Source: Amphritea sp. (GTDB lineage: Bacteria > Pseudomonadota > Gammaproteobacteria > Pseudomonadales > Balneatricaceae). From it: a stretch of 6,743 nucleotides of DNA. This document shows positions 6,577-6,743 of the stretch, piece after piece. The position numbers and the translations under genes were made by a program. A model generated the notes under the pieces. The model was not told the DNA's origin and did no database searches. It worked only from the letters and a program-made list of their open reading frames with translations. The stretch spans positions 1 to 6,743 of the forward strand of contig JAGPUU010000354.1 in the NCBI GenBank assembly GCA_018067325.1, given 5' to 3'. Positions within the stretch are counted from its first letter, which is position 1. Every line of letters begins with the position of its first letter.

Positions 6577-6743
6577 TCAGCAAGTTTCTTTTATTTTCTC
6601 TGATAACTGTTGAATAAACAGCTGTGTTTTTTGTGGTAAAAATGCCCGTCTCGGATACACCGCATAGACCGAAAAGTGCTTAACCGGAAACGATGGCAAG
6701 ACCTCGCACAATATGCCCCTATCCAAATCATCCTGGTATAACC
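6577..6743 (-). CDS. C-terminal part of a probable LysR-type transcriptional regulator (cut by window edge)
   Basis: Reading inward from the right edge on the minus strand, an open frame encodes the last 54 residues of a protein and stops with TGA at 6577-6579. It runs LYQDDLDRGILCEVLP, then SVYAVYPRRAFLPQKTQ, then a helix-like FIQQLSEKI and KETC at the end. The pattern of a short loop before L-x-x-x-P, then a Y-A-V-Y-P strand, an R/F-L-P-x-K turn and a closing amphipathic helix is typical of the C-terminal end of the effector-binding domain of LysR-family regulators. The DNA-binding N-terminus lies outside the window, so target and ligand cannot be judged. It points the same way as the two minus-strand genes, and 220 bases separate it from the next gene, so it is probably a separate unit. 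Confidence 0.75.
   Translation of the reverse strand, partial: LYQDDLDRGILCEVLPSFPVKHFSVYAVYPRRAFLPQKTQLFIQQLSEKIKETC

Overview
This window looks like ordinary chromosomal DNA from a gammaproteobacterium, probably a marine Oceanospirillales-type lineage. That placement is an inference from three things: the protein flavours (a Pseudomonas-type ThrB and an E. coli-like LipA), the moderate GC content, and the mix of housekeeping genes. I see no insertion sequence, phage gene, CRISPR array, tRNA or rRNA.

Left to right, positions 1-259 are a non-coding leader rich in short inverted repeats. It may open with the terminator of a gene lying outside the window. On the plus strand come a sodium:alanine/glycine symporter of the AGCS family (260-1648), a hairpin terminator, gcvT for the T protein of the glycine cleavage system (1915-3030), and a very clear intrinsic terminator. 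These are followed by lipA for lipoyl synthase (3167-4129) and thrB for an aminoglycoside-phosphotransferase-fold homoserine kinase (4190-5134).

The right part runs on the minus strand and converges on thrB with a 17-base gap. A small antibiotic-biosynthesis-monooxygenase-like protein (6066-6356) lies upstream of an exported TraB/GumN-family protein (5152-6030, possibly starting at 6066). At the far right is the C-terminal end of a probable LysR-type regulator (stop at 6577), also on the minus strand and cut by the window edge.

The first three genes share a theme. The symporter can import glycine or alanine, GcvT acts in glycine cleavage to feed one-carbon metabolism, and LipA makes the lipoyl cofactor carried by GcvH, GcvT's partner. 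ThrB belongs to threonine synthesis, which can also feed glycine. The usual partners gcvH, gcvP and lipB are absent here, and I could not find a glycine riboswitch. I see no convincing novel system. The points most worth a second look are the dyad-rich leader, the strong terminator placed only 31 bases before lipA, and the overlapping monooxygenase-TraB gene pair.
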